From positions 36,833 through 100,832 of the forward strand of contig NZ_LUUG01000139.1 of NCBI RefSeq assembly GCF_001644035.1: a stretch of DNA of 64,000 nt, given 5' to 3'. Position 1 is the first letter of the stretch; each line of letters starts with the position of its first letter. A model generated the notes under the pieces. That model was not told the DNA's origin. It worked only from the letters and a program-made list of their open reading frames with translations, and did no database searches. The position numbers and the translations under genes were made by a program. This DNA comes from Methylomonas methanica (lineage in GTDB: Bacteria; Pseudomonadota; Gammaproteobacteria; Methylococcales; Methylomonadaceae). Below are positions 8,760-18,201 of this stretch, piece by piece.

Positions 8760-10242
8760 AGCGCACTAGCCAGGGTGTGCTTTCCACGCAAGCTTTCAAA
8801 TATAGGGTGTGGCCGTACAGTAGACTGATTTTACTGCCTACCGTGTATTTGCTGTTAGCTAACAACACCTCGGGGTGATCGGTTTCCATCCCGATGACTA
8901 TTGCTTTTTGGCTGCCGCCGCCGGCATTTTCGATGTCGTGGATTGCGACGTTGCCGATAATGGGTTCCAGCAAAATTAGCGTCACATCTTCGTATAGGGT
9001 TTGCTGGCGAACTATTACCAGTTTGGCGGGTTGTTGCTCCCTACACAGTAAGCCAATATCGCCGGTTGAACAATTGGGCGCGGGGCTTTCCGCCACCAAA
9101 AATTGTTTGCTGACGTTGCGTAACAGACTCAGACTAGTGCCGTGTTCAGGGAAACTGACAATACTGGCATTGAGCGGTTTGTAGAAACTTTTTTCATGTT
9201 CCAACGGCACCAAAGACATATCGCGGGCCAGGGACCTACCGCGCGATAATTGCGAGCTAAGGTTCATGATTTTCGATAATTTTTCTTCACCTTGCAGATG
9301 GGCGCTGACCGCAACGAAGCCTTCAAGAAGGTGGGCCGGCATTGGCGGACCGATAGCTACCGACGCGAAAATATTGCTGTATCCGGTTAAGTGCGAGGCC
9401 AGTTTGGTTTGCATATTGGAATTCAGCTCTGTCTCGATTTCGCCGAGTTGCAAGGCATGGCCGAAACTTAAGCAGTTGATGTATACCGAGCCGCGCGGCA
9501 ATGTGCCGTTAGTGCGCGGTACCGGGCTTGGTTCGCTGCCCAGATTCCAAAAAAAACCGCAATCTGGATTAGGGTTTTTGCTGATCTCCAGGCGATCCTG
9601 ATGTCGATTGACCAACTGAAATAATTGACTGATTTCAGTTGTTGAGTAGCGGTTGGGTGTGCTGAGTGCAAACAATAGATTGCGTTTGACGACGGCTTCA
9701 ATGGTGTTTTGTAACTTGAACTCCTGAGGTTTGGGCGAAATCGGCTTTTTTAACAGTTGCAGTTCGCCGGCTATGGTGTAAAGCAGGCCACTCTTTTTCC
9801 ACAAGGTTGTGGACGGCATTTCGTAAAACAGCGCCGTGCTGCGCAGACAATACCCCACGAGTTGCAAGGCATAAAATATCGCTTGTTGGGTCAGCAATGT
9901 ATCGAGTTGTTTGGTCTCGACAGTACGGCAAAAGGCCAGGCTCAAGTGCCTGAGTAACTGGATGGCTAATTTCGCGATTTTAAGCGCTTTGCTGTTGGTG
10001 GCTATGTCTGTTTCGGAACGCGCCGCGTTGGTTAAACCGTTGGATAAATGCAAGGTCAGCGGCGTTAAATTGACGAGTATCGGCAACACGTTTGCGGCTG
10101 TGGCGCTGCTGCGAGTCAGTTGTTTAAGGACTAGATTCAACTGATTTGCAGCATTCGCCGCCGGTAGCGCGCTTAATGAATTAATCCATCCGCCGAGGGA
10201 TTCCGTTGACAGCTCAAAAGGCAGCGATGCGTTATCGGTCAT
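8737..10242 (-). CDS. Uncharacterised 501-residue protein, possibly PilZ-like C-terminus
   Basis: Not firmly recognised. The first 280 residues are predominantly helical and rich in Leu, Ala and Ser. The C-terminal 110 residues look beta-rich, from STGDIGLLCREQQPAKLVIV through YTVGSKISLLYGHTLYLKA to WLVRFRVGVDL. That layout resembles gammaproteobacterial proteins with a degenerate PilZ-like end, but this rests on recall of a pattern and no c-di-GMP motif (RxxxR, D/NxSxxG) is evident. No signal peptide or membrane segment. It overlaps the 5'-nucleotidase tail to tail by 23 bp and is divergent from lnt. Confidence 0.7.
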   Translation of the reverse strand: MTDNASLPFELSTESLGGWINSLSALPAANAANQLNLVLKQLTRSSATAANVLPILVNLTPLTLHLSNGLTNAARSETDIATNSKALKIAKLAIQLLRHLSLAFCRTVETKQLDTLLTQQAIFYALQLVGYCLRSTALFYEMPSTTLWKKSGLLYTIAGELQLLKKPISPKPQEFKLQNTIEAVVKRNLLFALSTPNRYSTTEISQLFQLVNRHQDRLEISKNPNPDCGFFWNLGSEPSPVPRTNGTLPRGSVYINCLSFGHALQLGEIETELNSNMQTKLASHLTGYSNIFASVAIGPPMPAHLLEGFVAVSAHLQGEEKLSKIMNLSSQLSRGRSLARDMSLVPLEHEKSFYKPLNASIVSFPEHGTSLSLLRNVSKQFLVAESPAPNCSTGDIGLLCREQQPAKLVIVRQQTLYEDVTLILLEPIIGNVAIHDIENAGGGSQKAIVIGMETDHPEVLLANSKYTVGSKISLLYGHTLYLKACVESTPWLVRFRVGVDL

Positions 10243-10344
10243 GTACTTGCGAGTTAAGTTGTATTGAAAACATTACCTCAGTTTAGTTCAGATTGGCGGC
10301 TATAGGCAGCTGGCAATTTTACGAAACCCCGGCAGCTGCATAAA

Positions 10345-11901
10345 ATGCCGATTCCATCGAATAAACACAGCAGAGTAATGAAGCGAATATTGAATTGTAA
10401 ATGGGAACTTGCCGCACCGGTTTTTGGGGCATTGCTCACCATGGCCTTTGCTCCGTACGATTATGTCTACGCCGCAATCGTCGCATTAGTTTTCATTTAC
10501 TGGGTTTGGCAGCGGCAGGTGCCGAAGAGGGCGGCGCTCAGTGGTTATTTGTTTGGCTTGGGCTTGTTCGGTTCCGGTATTTGGTGGACCTATATCAGTA
10601 TTCACGATTTTGGCGGCGGCGACCCGTATAGCTCGATAGCGCTGACGGCTTTGCTGGTAGCGGTTTGGGCTTTATTCCCGGCGTTAACCGGCTGGTTTAT
10701 CGCCAAAACCTCGGTGTGGTCCGGGGAATGGTTACGAATAATAGCCGCCGCTATTGCTTGGGTAGCGGTCGAGTACTTTCGCGGTTATTGGTTGTTGAAC
10801 GGTTTTCCCTGGCTGCAAATCGCCTACAGTCAACTTTCCACGCCTTTGGCTGGTTACGCGCCATTGGCCGGGGTTTATGGGGTAGGCTTTTTGTTGACTG
10901 TATCGGCTTTTTCAGTCGTGGAGATGCTGCGTGGCAAATTGCCGGCGCTACAGGGCTTGCTCGTTTTAGGGTTAATTTGGGCTGGCGGTGGCTATTTGCA
11001 AACCGTGTCATGGACTCAAGCAGCCGGCGCGCCGATCAAGGTAACATTGGTGCAAGGTAATATCGGCCAGGATCAGAAGTGGCAAAAAAATCAGAAACTT
11101 AACACGCTCAGGCTTTATCAAGAGCTCACAGAACAGCATTGGGATTCCGATGTGATTATCTGGCCGGAAACCTCGATTCCGGCCTTTCTATCGCAAGTGA
11201 AAGAGTTTTACATTGATCCGCTGCAAGCAGCCGCGCAAGCGCATGGGGTTGATTTGGTGGTAGGACTACCCAGCAGCGGGCAGGGCAAGGATTATTACAA
11301 CAGCGTCATGACCTTGGGCGAAAATCAAGCCCTTTACCACAAAAATCACCTACTGCCTTTTGGCGAATATTTACCGCTTCAGCCGTTATCGGGCTGGGTA
11401 TTGGATAAATTGCAAATACCTCTGGGCGATTTCGCTGCCGGTGGCGACCGGCAAACGTTGTTGACGGCGGGCGGTCATGCGTTTGTCACTACTATTTGTT
11501 ATGAAGATGCCTTCGGCGAGTTAGTTGCCAGGCAGGTTGCGGATGCCGGCTACATCGTCAATATGACCAATGACGCCTGGTTCGGCGATTCGTCGCAGCC
11601 GCATCAACACATGCAAATGGCGCAAATGCGGGCGCTGGAAACCGGCCGCTATTTGGCACGAGCCACCAATACTGGTGTGACCGGGTTTGTAGGTCCGGAC
11701 GGTGCATTACGTAAGCAGGCGCCTTTGTTTACTACGACTACTTTAACCGACTATATAGTGCCGATGCGTGGTCTTACGCCTTATGTCATCTTGGGTGATA
11801 AAGGTTTTTTCGGGGTGTTGGCGGTATTGCAGCTGCTGACGTATGCCTGGAATCGCTGGTTCAGTGCGGGCTTTTTCAAGCAAGGTGCTGAAGCCGTTTA
11901 G
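10345..11901 (+). CDS. lnt: Apolipoprotein N-acyltransferase
   Basis: Inner-membrane enzyme that adds the third acyl chain to lipoproteins. Six or so membrane helices in the first 220 residues are followed by a periplasmic nitrilase-like domain. The Glu-Lys-Cys triad fits IIWPETSIP, YHKNHLLPFGEY and TTICYEDAFGE. A last membrane helix lies near the C-terminus. Length 518 (or 507 if the ATG at 10378 is used) is normal for the family. Neither start has a strong ribosome site. It is followed closely by the alkaline phosphatase gene. Confidence 0.93.
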   Translation: MPIPSNKHSRVMKRILNCKWELAAPVFGALLTMAFAPYDYVYAAIVALVFIYWVWQRQVPKRAALSGYLFGLGLFGSGIWWTYISIHDFGGGDPYSSIALTALLVAVWALFPALTGWFIAKTSVWSGEWLRIIAAAIAWVAVEYFRGYWLLNGFPWLQIAYSQLSTPLAGYAPLAGVYGVGFLLTVSAFSVVEMLRGKLPALQGLLVLGLIWAGGGYLQTVSWTQAAGAPIKVTLVQGNIGQDQKWQKNQKLNTLRLYQELTEQHWDSDVIIWPETSIPAFLSQVKEFYIDPLQAAAQAHGVDLVVGLPSSGQGKDYYNSVMTLGENQALYHKNHLLPFGEYLPLQPLSGWVLDKLQIPLGDFAAGGDRQTLLTAGGHAFVTTICYEDAFGELVARQVADAGYIVNMTNDAWFGDSSQPHQHMQMAQMRALETGRYLARATNTGVTGFVGPDGALRKQAPLFTTTTLTDYIVPMRGLTPYVILGDKGFFGVLAVLQLLTYAWNRWFSAGFFKQGAEAV

Positions 11902-11944
11902 AATCGCGCCGATTGATTTTGAAAAAACCACTGCATGGAATTTT

Positions 11945-13453
11945 ATGGCCTTTAAGCAATGTAAATCCGTAATTCTGATTGGTACGCTGATCTTAGCTTT
12001 TGGAACATCTCAGGCAGAACAAGTTTTAGAAACGCCCGCGTTCTGGTTGGAATCGGGGCAAAACAGCATCAAGGCTGCTGAGCGGCTTAAAGCCAATCAA
12101 GCATTCGCCAAAAACGTGATTCTGTTTGTCGGCGACGGCATGGGCATTTCGACTATTACCGCCGCGCGTATTTTGGAAGGGCAACGCAAACCGGGTAATC
12201 GTGGCGGCGAGGAGAATTCGCTGAGTTTCGAAACAGCGCCTTATGTGGCGCTGTCGAAAACGTACAGCGCCAATCAGCAAACCCCGGATTCCGCACCAAC
12301 CATGTCTGCCATGATTACCGGTGTAAAAACCAACGATGGTGAGTTGTCGGTGGGGATACAGGTGGCTCGCCAGGAAAAAAGCGCAGATGTTATCAATACC
12401 TACAAGGTGAAAACCTTACTCGAACAAGCCGAGGAAAAAGGCCTATCGACTGGAGTGGTCTCTACTGCACGAGTCACTCATGCTACTCCGGCAGCTTGTT
12501 ACGCCCACACCTCCGAGCGTGATTGGGAGTCCGATGCGCACGTTCCAGCTGGCGCCACTGTCAGCGATATTGCCAAGCAACTGCTGGAGTTCGGTTACGG
12601 TAATGGCCTGGAAGTGGTTTTGGGTGGCGGGCGCAGCATGTTTTTGCCCGATACCACACCCGATCCGGAAGATAGCGACAAATTTGGCGGTCGCAAAGAC
12701 GGTATGGATTTGACCCGGCGTTGGCTAGCCCAATATCCGAAATCGGCCTACGTTTATAACAAAGCCGGCTTCGACGCGATAGATCCTAAGCAAACCGAGC
12801 ATTTACTGGGTTTGTTCGAACGTTCGCACATGGAATATGAACATGATAGACCGAACGATAAAGGCGGAGAGCCGTCCTTGACCGAGATGACCGAAACAGC
12901 CATAGACATATTGTCGAAAAATAAAAAAGGCTATGTGCTGATGGTGGAAGCCGGCCGCATCGATCATGCCCATCACGCCGGTAATGCCTACAGAGCCTTG
13001 ACGGAAACAATCCAGCTATCCAATGCTGTGCGCAAGGCGCTGGAAAAAACTAATCCTAAAGATACGTTAATTGTCGTTACCGCCGATCACAGTCATACCT
13101 TTACCATTGCCGGTTACCCGCAACGCGGTAATCCGATCATGGGCTTGGTAAAACAAACTGGTGAAACCGGTTTTGCCAAAGACAGTAACGGATTGCCTTA
13201 CGCGACGTTGGGATATGCCAATGGTCCGGGGTATCGAGGTCAAAATGGTCGCCCCGATCTAAGCACTGTCGATACCACGCATCCCGATTTCCTGCAGGAA
13301 GCCATCGTACCGCTTAGCAATGAAACTCACGGTGCCGAAGATGTGGCGATTTTCGCGTTCGGTCCCAAAGCGCACTTATTTCATGGAGTACAAGAGCAAA
13401 GTTACATCTATCAGGTGATGGCGCATGCTTTGAATTTTAAGGCCGGGCGGTAA
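11945..13453 (+). CDS. Alkaline phosphatase, animal-like type
   Basis: A 502-residue secreted phosphomonoesterase. The ATG at 11945 was chosen because it opens a signal peptide (MAFKQCKSVILIGTLILAFG, cleavage near SQA-EQ); the longer frame starting inside lnt lacks one. The metal and nucleophile regions are VILFVGDGMGISTITAARI and PDSAPTMSAMITG, where the serine of SAP is the expected nucleophile. RVTHATPAACYAHTSERDW, VLGGGRSMF, VEAGRIDHAHHAGN and VTADHSHTF follow in the family order. HGAEDVAIFAFGP at the C-terminus is strikingly like vertebrate enzymes. It is periplasmic and provides inorganic phosphate. No pho box was identified. Confidence 0.9.
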   Translation: MAFKQCKSVILIGTLILAFGTSQAEQVLETPAFWLESGQNSIKAAERLKANQAFAKNVILFVGDGMGISTITAARILEGQRKPGNRGGEENSLSFETAPYVALSKTYSANQQTPDSAPTMSAMITGVKTNDGELSVGIQVARQEKSADVINTYKVKTLLEQAEEKGLSTGVVSTARVTHATPAACYAHTSERDWESDAHVPAGATVSDIAKQLLEFGYGNGLEVVLGGGRSMFLPDTTPDPEDSDKFGGRKDGMDLTRRWLAQYPKSAYVYNKAGFDAIDPKQTEHLLGLFERSHMEYEHDRPNDKGGEPSLTEMTETAIDILSKNKKGYVLMVEAGRIDHAHHAGNAYRALTETIQLSNAVRKALEKTNPKDTLIVVTADHSHTFTIAGYPQRGNPIMGLVKQTGETGFAKDSNGLPYATLGYANGPGYRGQNGRPDLSTVDTTHPDFLQEAIVPLSNETHGAEDVAIFAFGPKAHLFHGVQEQSYIYQVMAHALNFKAGR

Positions 13454-13708
13454 AATCTCACCAATTGTGAATATAGGGTTCTCAGCGCAAATTTAAGCTT
13501 AAGATAAGGCATTAAGACCGTGGTACTTGTTAAGCGTACGAACCGAGCTATGTCGGCAAATTTAAAAATTCATGGCAAATTACCGTTTGGCCGGATTTGC
13601 TTGGGCCATTAATAATGAAATCTTAATTTGCACATAATCTAGATTTAAGGAAGTCTGAATAAAGTAACGACACACAAATCTAGCTTAGACGGTTATAAGG
13701 AAAAAATT

Positions 13709-13936
13709 ATGGACAATATAAAAGCGATACCAATAGCCAACAATACTGACGTTACTTATTGTGACCACCCCGCCTTGACCATGGAATTCGCCTATGGGTC
13801 GCCAACCGGGAATTTTATCTGTATGGAATGTGGGCGACTATTATCCACATCGGCCACCCGGCAGATAGCATCGGTCCCGAATGCCGCGTCAATAAAAACC
13901 ACGTCACCTTTAAGATTGCCAGTATTTATAGTTTAG
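13709..13936 (+). CDS. Small cysteine-containing hypothetical protein
   Basis: A 75-residue protein, not recognised. It contains YCDHPAL and FICMECGRLLS, giving a C-x2-H and a CxxC that could form one zinc or Fe-S site. The ATG is preceded at good spacing by AAGGA. It is a free-standing gene in a sparse region after the phosphatase gene. Frame, ribosome site and the paired Cys motifs support coding, but the polar Ser/Thr-rich C-terminus carries no signal. Confidence 0.55.
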   Translation: MDNIKAIPIANNTDVTYCDHPALTMEFAYGSPTGNFICMECGRLLSTSATRQIASVPNAASIKTTSPLRLPVFIV

Positions 13937-13963
13937 GCACGTACAGTAGAAAACCACGCTCAC

Positions 13964-13989
13964 AAAAAAGCCGGGTATTATTCCCGGCT
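13964..13989 (-). terminator. Rho-independent terminator (minus strand)
   Basis: Stem AGCCGGG / CCCGGCT with a 7-base loop, followed on the minus strand by six T residues. It sits 72 bp downstream of the stop of the 42-codon minus-strand gene at 14061-14189. There is no T tract on the plus-strand side. Confidence 0.75.
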
Positions 13990-14060
13990 CTGATTGTCCA
14001 ATTGATAATTTGGTCGATTTTCGCAAATTAAGTATTCTGGTTTAAGTGAATTAAATAGAC

Positions 14061-14189
14061 TTATCGTCCGATCTCAATGTCCCGCCATGCCTCAACGGCG
14101 AACTGCGCCAGTTCTTTGAGTATTCCGAGTAAGAACAACGCAAAACCATAAGCAATTGCGGCGAATATCAGCACTGCAAGTATTTTCAT
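14061..14189 (-). CDS. Predicted 42-residue single-pass membrane microprotein
   Basis: A short open frame on the minus strand: MKILAVLIFAAIAYGFALFL is a membrane helix, then LGILKELAQFAVEAWRDIEI is an amphipathic helix. A strong GGGAGG ribosome site lies 5 bases upstream of the ATG, and an intrinsic terminator follows 72 bp after the stop. The three signals together (ribosome site, hydrophobic then amphipathic helix, terminator) make a real gene likely. Function is unknown. It could be a membrane-bound regulator or a type I toxin-like peptide; no antisense RNA was identified. Confidence 0.6.
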   Translation of the reverse strand: MKILAVLIFAAIAYGFALFLLGILKELAQFAVEAWRDIEIGR

Positions 14190-14779
14190 AAGACCTCCCA
14201 AAAGCTCAAGCCTTACCGGATTCTGCCATCTTTTTACTAAAACTCAATAGTGATTTGGTCCCTCTCTTAGACGGGGCGCTTCTAAAAAGTTAAACAAAAT
14301 CATCCAAAACAAAACCTTGATTCACTTTCTTAAAGTCAATTAAATTTTACAAATGTTTCATTTTAACTGCCGGAGCTTGGTGGTGTCGCTGTGCATGCAC
14401 AATGGAAATATCTGCTTATTGGCTCGGCTAACGGGCTAACAGATTAACCTTTGATAATGACGCATCGCCGTATTGGACAGAGATAAACGATCTTTTCCGT
14501 TATTGACCAAAAATGTCAGATGACTGTCAATTATGGCAATACTGTGCTGACAAAAAAGTAGTCATTTCCGGACAGATCGTTCGAAGAGGCGAACAAAATT
14601 CCGTTGTTGGAAAATGGTGCGCTATTTGCTTTGTATCTATTGCCAAATGCTAGCGACATACATTCCGGTACAGCTAGATACTCGTTTGACCAGTGTTTGT
14701 AAGCTAACGAATTCAATTGTTTATAAGATTTGAACAAGTTTTTTGCCTTTATAGATAAACTGCACATTAGGGGATTATA
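14190..14779. other. 590-bp AT-rich spacer without clear genes
   Basis: Separates the minus-strand microprotein gene from the plus-strand 55-codon frame. It contains a perfect 12-base palindrome TGTGCATGCACA at 14390-14401 and must carry the promoters of both small genes, but no promoter can be placed with confidence. Nothing else is seen. Confidence 0.5.
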
Positions 14780-14947
14780 ATGATAACTAAATTCGGCAAA
14801 TCCAACTCGCTTAAAACCCGTAATGCTGGTTTTCAAGTAAACCCAATTTATCTTTACGAAATTGATCTGAGAGTCCAAACCGCAAATTGGCTAAAGCAAG
14901 ATATTCAACAATTGCAAAATAGATTGAAAAAATATCCAATAGCATAA
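14780..14947 (+). CDS. Short hypothetical protein, 55 residues
   Basis: Not recognised. The frame starts MITKFGKSNSLKTRNAGF and ends with a helix rich in Gln and Lys (WLKQDIQQLQNRLKKYP). AGGGGA lies 5 bases upstream of the ATG, a good ribosome site. Basic and soluble, with no membrane segment. Two longer minus-strand frames overlap it but have spurious-looking composition and no ribosome site. Confidence 0.5.
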   Translation: MITKFGKSNSLKTRNAGFQVNPIYLYEIDLRVQTANWLKQDIQQLQNRLKKYPIA

Positions 14948-15063
14948 GGCCTTTGCAAAGGCCCGATGAATCTCTAGGTACTGCATTAATCGAGTCAGTT
15001 GCCGTTTCCAAGCAAAGGTGTTGGCGGACAATTCAATCGGATAGTCAATCGACAAAATCCGGC

Positions 15064-15618
15064 TTACAGCATAGGAACCAGATCCAATTCAAACATAATC
15101 GCGTCCTCGCGACCGTTTTTTGCGGGATAATAATTCTTACGGGTGCCGATTTCGCGAAAGCCGGTTTTTCGGTATAAATTGATCGCGCCAGGATTGCTGG
15201 GACGCACCTCAAGGAATATTTTCTCCGCGCGAGGTCGGGCGTATTCGATTAAGTGTTCCAACATTTTTCGGCCGGCTCCCTGGCGTTGAAAGCGAGGGTT
15301 TACGCTGATGTTCATAATATGAGCTTCGCCAGCGGCCACATTGATGATGCAATAGCCGACTATGTTGTCGTCTGGTGCCTCGCAAACCCAACTGGTGTAA
15401 GTCATGGTGCGGAAACAATCTTTAAATATTCCTTCCGACCAAGGGAATTCGTAATTTAACTCTTCGATCTTCAGAACGCTGACTAAATCGGCATGATCCA
15501 TTTTACGTATCCGCATTAAGTCTTTGCTATCTACCGAATCGGGAAACACCTTGGCGTAAAATTCGCGGTCCGCATCGTAAATCACAGCATCTTTCAGTTT
15601 ATGTAACAGCTTCCACAT
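15064..15618 (-). CDS. rimI: Ribosomal protein S18 alanine N-acetyltransferase
   Basis: GNAT-fold acetyltransferase that modifies the N-terminal alanine of ribosomal protein S18. The acetyl-CoA-binding motif is ISVNPRFQRQGAGRKMLEHL. LEVRPSNPGAINLYRKTGF and the C-terminal GREDAIMFELDL are typical of RimI. At 184 residues it is about 35 longer than the usual 150. The extra N-terminus (MWKLLHKLKDAVIYDADREF) may be real or the true start may be the Met at residue 35. It follows the uracil-DNA glycosylase gene with a 4-bp gap, so the two are co-transcribed. Confidence 0.88.
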   Translation of the reverse strand: MWKLLHKLKDAVIYDADREFYAKVFPDSVDSKDLMRIRKMDHADLVSVLKIEELNYEFPWSEGIFKDCFRTMTYTSWVCEAPDDNIVGYCIINVAAGEAHIMNISVNPRFQRQGAGRKMLEHLIEYARPRAEKIFLEVRPSNPGAINLYRKTGFREIGTRKNYYPAKNGREDAIMFELDLVPML

Positions 15619-15622
15619 GGTT

Positions 15623-16429
15623 TTATTTTTCTAGTTTTTGATAAACCGACAATGCAAACTGCAAGTCGCTCCAGGCTTTAGCCTTTTCCAGTAACGAGCG
15701 CAATAGGTAAGCCGGGTGGTGAATGACAATCAGGGGAATATCGTGCAATTGGTGCCGAACCCCGCGCAATTTTGCCAACGGTTGTTGGGTGGCGAGTAAG
15801 TTTTGTGCGGCAATCCTGCCCACGGCCAAAATTATTTTCGGCCGTATCAATTCGATTTGCTGTTGCAGAAAATGATTGCAAGCGGCGACTTCTTCGGCTT
15901 GCGGATCGCGGTTGTTCGGCGGCCGGCACTTCAACATATTGGCTATATAGACTTCTTCCCGCTTTAAACCTATCGCCCGCAACATTTCGGTTAACAACTG
16001 ACCGGCTTTGCCGACGAACGGTTCGCCTTGTAAATCTTCATTCTGGCCGGGTGCCTCACCGATCAGCATCCAGCTTGCTTGTCTATTACCTACACCGAAC
16101 ACGGTTTGGGTGCGGGTTTTACACAGCGAGCAGGCTTGGCACAGTGAAACCTCGTGTTGCAGGTCTTTCCAAATCTGATCATTGGTGTGGGAAGATTGCA
16201 ATGAACCCGAATGTTGCGAGAATCCGGTATTAGCGGTTTCGATGGGAATTGATTGACCTTGCTTGCTAAGCTTATCTTGACGGGTTTCACGTGGTTCAAC
16301 CCATCCTACGTTTTCGACAGTATTTTCAGCATGATCGGACGCTGGCGGAAAGGCGACAGGTCGATGCCTAGGTACCCAGACATCAATACCCATCGCCTCC
16401 AAATATTGCAAGCGGGTCGCGTTATCCAT
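15623..16429 (-). CDS. Uracil-DNA glycosylase, family 4 (4Fe-4S type)
   Basis: A 268-residue DNA repair enzyme that removes uracil. The catalytic motif is [20 protein letters not shown]. Four cysteines for the 4Fe-4S cluster are seen in CQACSLC (about residue 98), MLKCRPP and EVAACNHF. The C-terminal motif [11 protein letters not shown] holds the conserved His. A gammaproteobacterial N-terminal extension ([18 protein letters not shown]) precedes a variable linker. It pairs with rimI, an arrangement common in gammaproteobacteria. Confidence 0.9.
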   Translation of the reverse strand: MDNATRLQYLEAMGIDVWVPRHRPVAFPPASDHAENTVENVGWVEPRETRQDKLSKQGQSIPIETANTGFSQHSGSLQSSHTNDQIWKDLQHEVSLCQACSLCKTRTQTVFGVGNRQASWMLIGEAPGQNEDLQGEPFVGKAGQLLTEMLRAIGLKREEVYIANMLKCRPPNNRDPQAEEVAACNHFLQQQIELIRPKIILAVGRIAAQNLLATQQPLAKLRGVRHQLHDIPLIVIHHPAYLLRSLLEKAKAWSDLQFALSVYQKLEK

Positions 16430-16442
16430 TCCGGCTCAAGAA

Positions 16443-17987
16443 TCAGACATCGCCTTTTTGCGGATGCTGACGCTGGTCGGGTGTTTGCAGTTTGTTAACC
16501 GCGTTGATGTAAGCCTTGGCCGAGGCGATAACGATGTCGGTGTCGGCCCCGGAGCCGTTGACAATCCGGCCCGCGTTTTCCAGTCTGACAGTCACTTCGC
16601 CTTGGGCATCGGTGCCGGTGGTGATGTTGTTAACCGAGTACAGCGCTAAAGTCGCGCCGGTTTTCACCAGGCTTTCGATGGCTTTCAAACTGGCATCCAC
16701 TGCGCCGCCACCTTGGCCTGAGCCGGTTACTTCTTTGCCGTCGACGCGTATCGTGACGGTGGCGTTCGGCACTTCGCCGGTTTCGGAACAGACTTTTAAG
16801 GCTACCAACTTGATATGCTCGTCTTCCGATTCGAAACCTTGCTCGGAAATCAAGGCCTGCAAGTCTTCGTCGAAAATATCGTGTTTTTTGTCGGCCAATT
16901 GTTTGAAGCGAAAAAACGCATCGTTCAAATCGGCTTCGCCGGCAAAGTCCACGCCCAGCTCCGCCATCCGGGTTTTGAACGCGTTACGGCCGGAATGCTT
17001 GCCGAGCACCATCCGGTTAGTTGTCCAACCCACATCCTCTGCACGCATGATCTCGTAGGTTTCACGATTTTTAAGCACACCGTCTTGGTGAATCCCGGAT
17101 TCGTGGGCAAAGGCGTTCGCGCCGACGATGGCTTTGTTGGGCTGCACCGGAAAACCGGTAATAGACGAAACCAGCTTCGAGCAGGTGACAATCTCACGCG
17201 CATCCAAGCCGGTATCGCAACCAAAGAAATCCTGCCGGGTGCGCACGGCCATCACCACTTCTTCCAATGAAGCATTGCCGGCGCGTTCGCCCAAACCGTT
17301 GATGGTGCATTCCACCTGCCGAGCACCGTTCATTACCGCCGACAAGGAGTTGGCAACCGCCAAGCCCAAATCGTTGTGGCAATGCACCGAGAAAATCGCT
17401 TTGTCGGAGTTGGGGATCCGTTTGATCAAATTGGCAATGGTCGCACCGAATTGCTGCGGCATGCTATAACCGACCGTATCCGGAATGTTCAGCGTCGTCG
17501 CGCCGGCATCGATAACCGCTTCCAGGATACGACACAAGAAATCTTCTTCTGAACGGCCGGCATCTTCCGGCGAGAACTCGACATTATCTGTGAACTGACG
17601 GGCGCGTTTTACCGCTCGTACTGCGTATTCGATCACCTGATCCGGCTGCATATTCAACTTCTTTTGCATATGGATCGGCGAGGTGGCGATAAACGTATGG
17701 ATTCTGGAGCGCTTCGCACCTTTCAAGGCTTCGCCGGCTCTGTCGATGTCTTTATCCAGCGCCCGTGCCAAACCGCAAACTGTGCTGTCTTTGATCGCAT
17801 CCGCCACGGCTTGCACTGCTTCGAAATCGCCTTGGCTGGCTGCCGGGAAACCCGCTTCGATGACGTCTACTTTCATGCGCTCCAGCGCCCGGGCGATGCG
17901 GACTTTTTCATCGCGGGTCATGGATGCGCCGGGACTTTGCTCACCATCGCGCAAAGTAGTGTCGAATATAATTAATTTGTCTTTCAT
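16443..17987 (-). CDS. leuA: 2-isopropylmalate synthase
   Basis: First enzyme of leucine biosynthesis, condensing acetyl-CoA with 2-oxoisovalerate. The catalytic HMGL-like domain begins [19 protein letters not shown], has the metal-binding motif [15 protein letters not shown], and [12 protein letters not shown] follows in the communication region. The C-terminal LeuA dimer domain (about 390-510) provides leucine feedback inhibition. The ATG at 17987 (514 residues) was preferred over one five codons upstream because GGAG lies at good spacing before it. No leader peptide or attenuator was found. It lies downstream of pssA and the CHAD gene. Confidence 0.95.
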   Translation of the reverse strand: MKDKLIIFDTTLRDGEQSPGASMTRDEKVRIARALERMKVDVIEAGFPAASQGDFEAVQAVADAIKDSTVCGLARALDKDIDRAGEALKGAKRSRIHTFIATSPIHMQKKLNMQPDQVIEYAVRAVKRARQFTDNVEFSPEDAGRSEEDFLCRILEAVIDAGATTLNIPDTVGYSMPQQFGATIANLIKRIPNSDKAIFSVHCHNDLGLAVANSLSAVMNGARQVECTINGLGERAGNASLEEVVMAVRTRQDFFGCDTGLDAREIVTCSKLVSSITGFPVQPNKAIVGANAFAHESGIHQDGVLKNRETYEIMRAEDVGWTTNRMVLGKHSGRNAFKTRMAELGVDFAGEADLNDAFFRFKQLADKKHDIFDEDLQALISEQGFESEDEHIKLVALKVCSETGEVPNATVTIRVDGKEVTGSGQGGGAVDASLKAIESLVKTGATLALYSVNNITTGTDAQGEVTVRLENAGRIVNGSGADTDIVIASAKAYINAVNKLQTPDQRQHPQKGDV

Positions 17988-18201
17988 GAGAACTCCGTTC
18001 ATGAAATGTTCGGCGCTAAGGCCGAGAAACAGAAAAGGGTTGTATTGTTTAGATGAGGATAGAGTGCGCCCCTCAGGGCAGCAATCTTAAAGATAGGCCG
18101 AACAACCGTCTGCCAATGGCTGGCATGAAAACTAAGATTTGATGAAAAATGATCGTCTGATTGTTCATGGTCGGAAACTATACTTGATTGCCGACTATGG
18201 C

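Noticed and set aside
14390..14401. Perfect palindrome TGTGCATGCACA
   Set aside because: Too short and isolated to assign as an operator.
14531..14878. Minus-strand frame (115 codons) in the sparse region
   Set aside because: No ribosome site and random-looking composition; it overlaps the better-supported 55-codon plus-strand frame.
17988..18201. Possible leucine attenuator upstream of leuA
   Set aside because: No leader peptide with consecutive Leu codons and no convincing terminator hairpin in the spacer.
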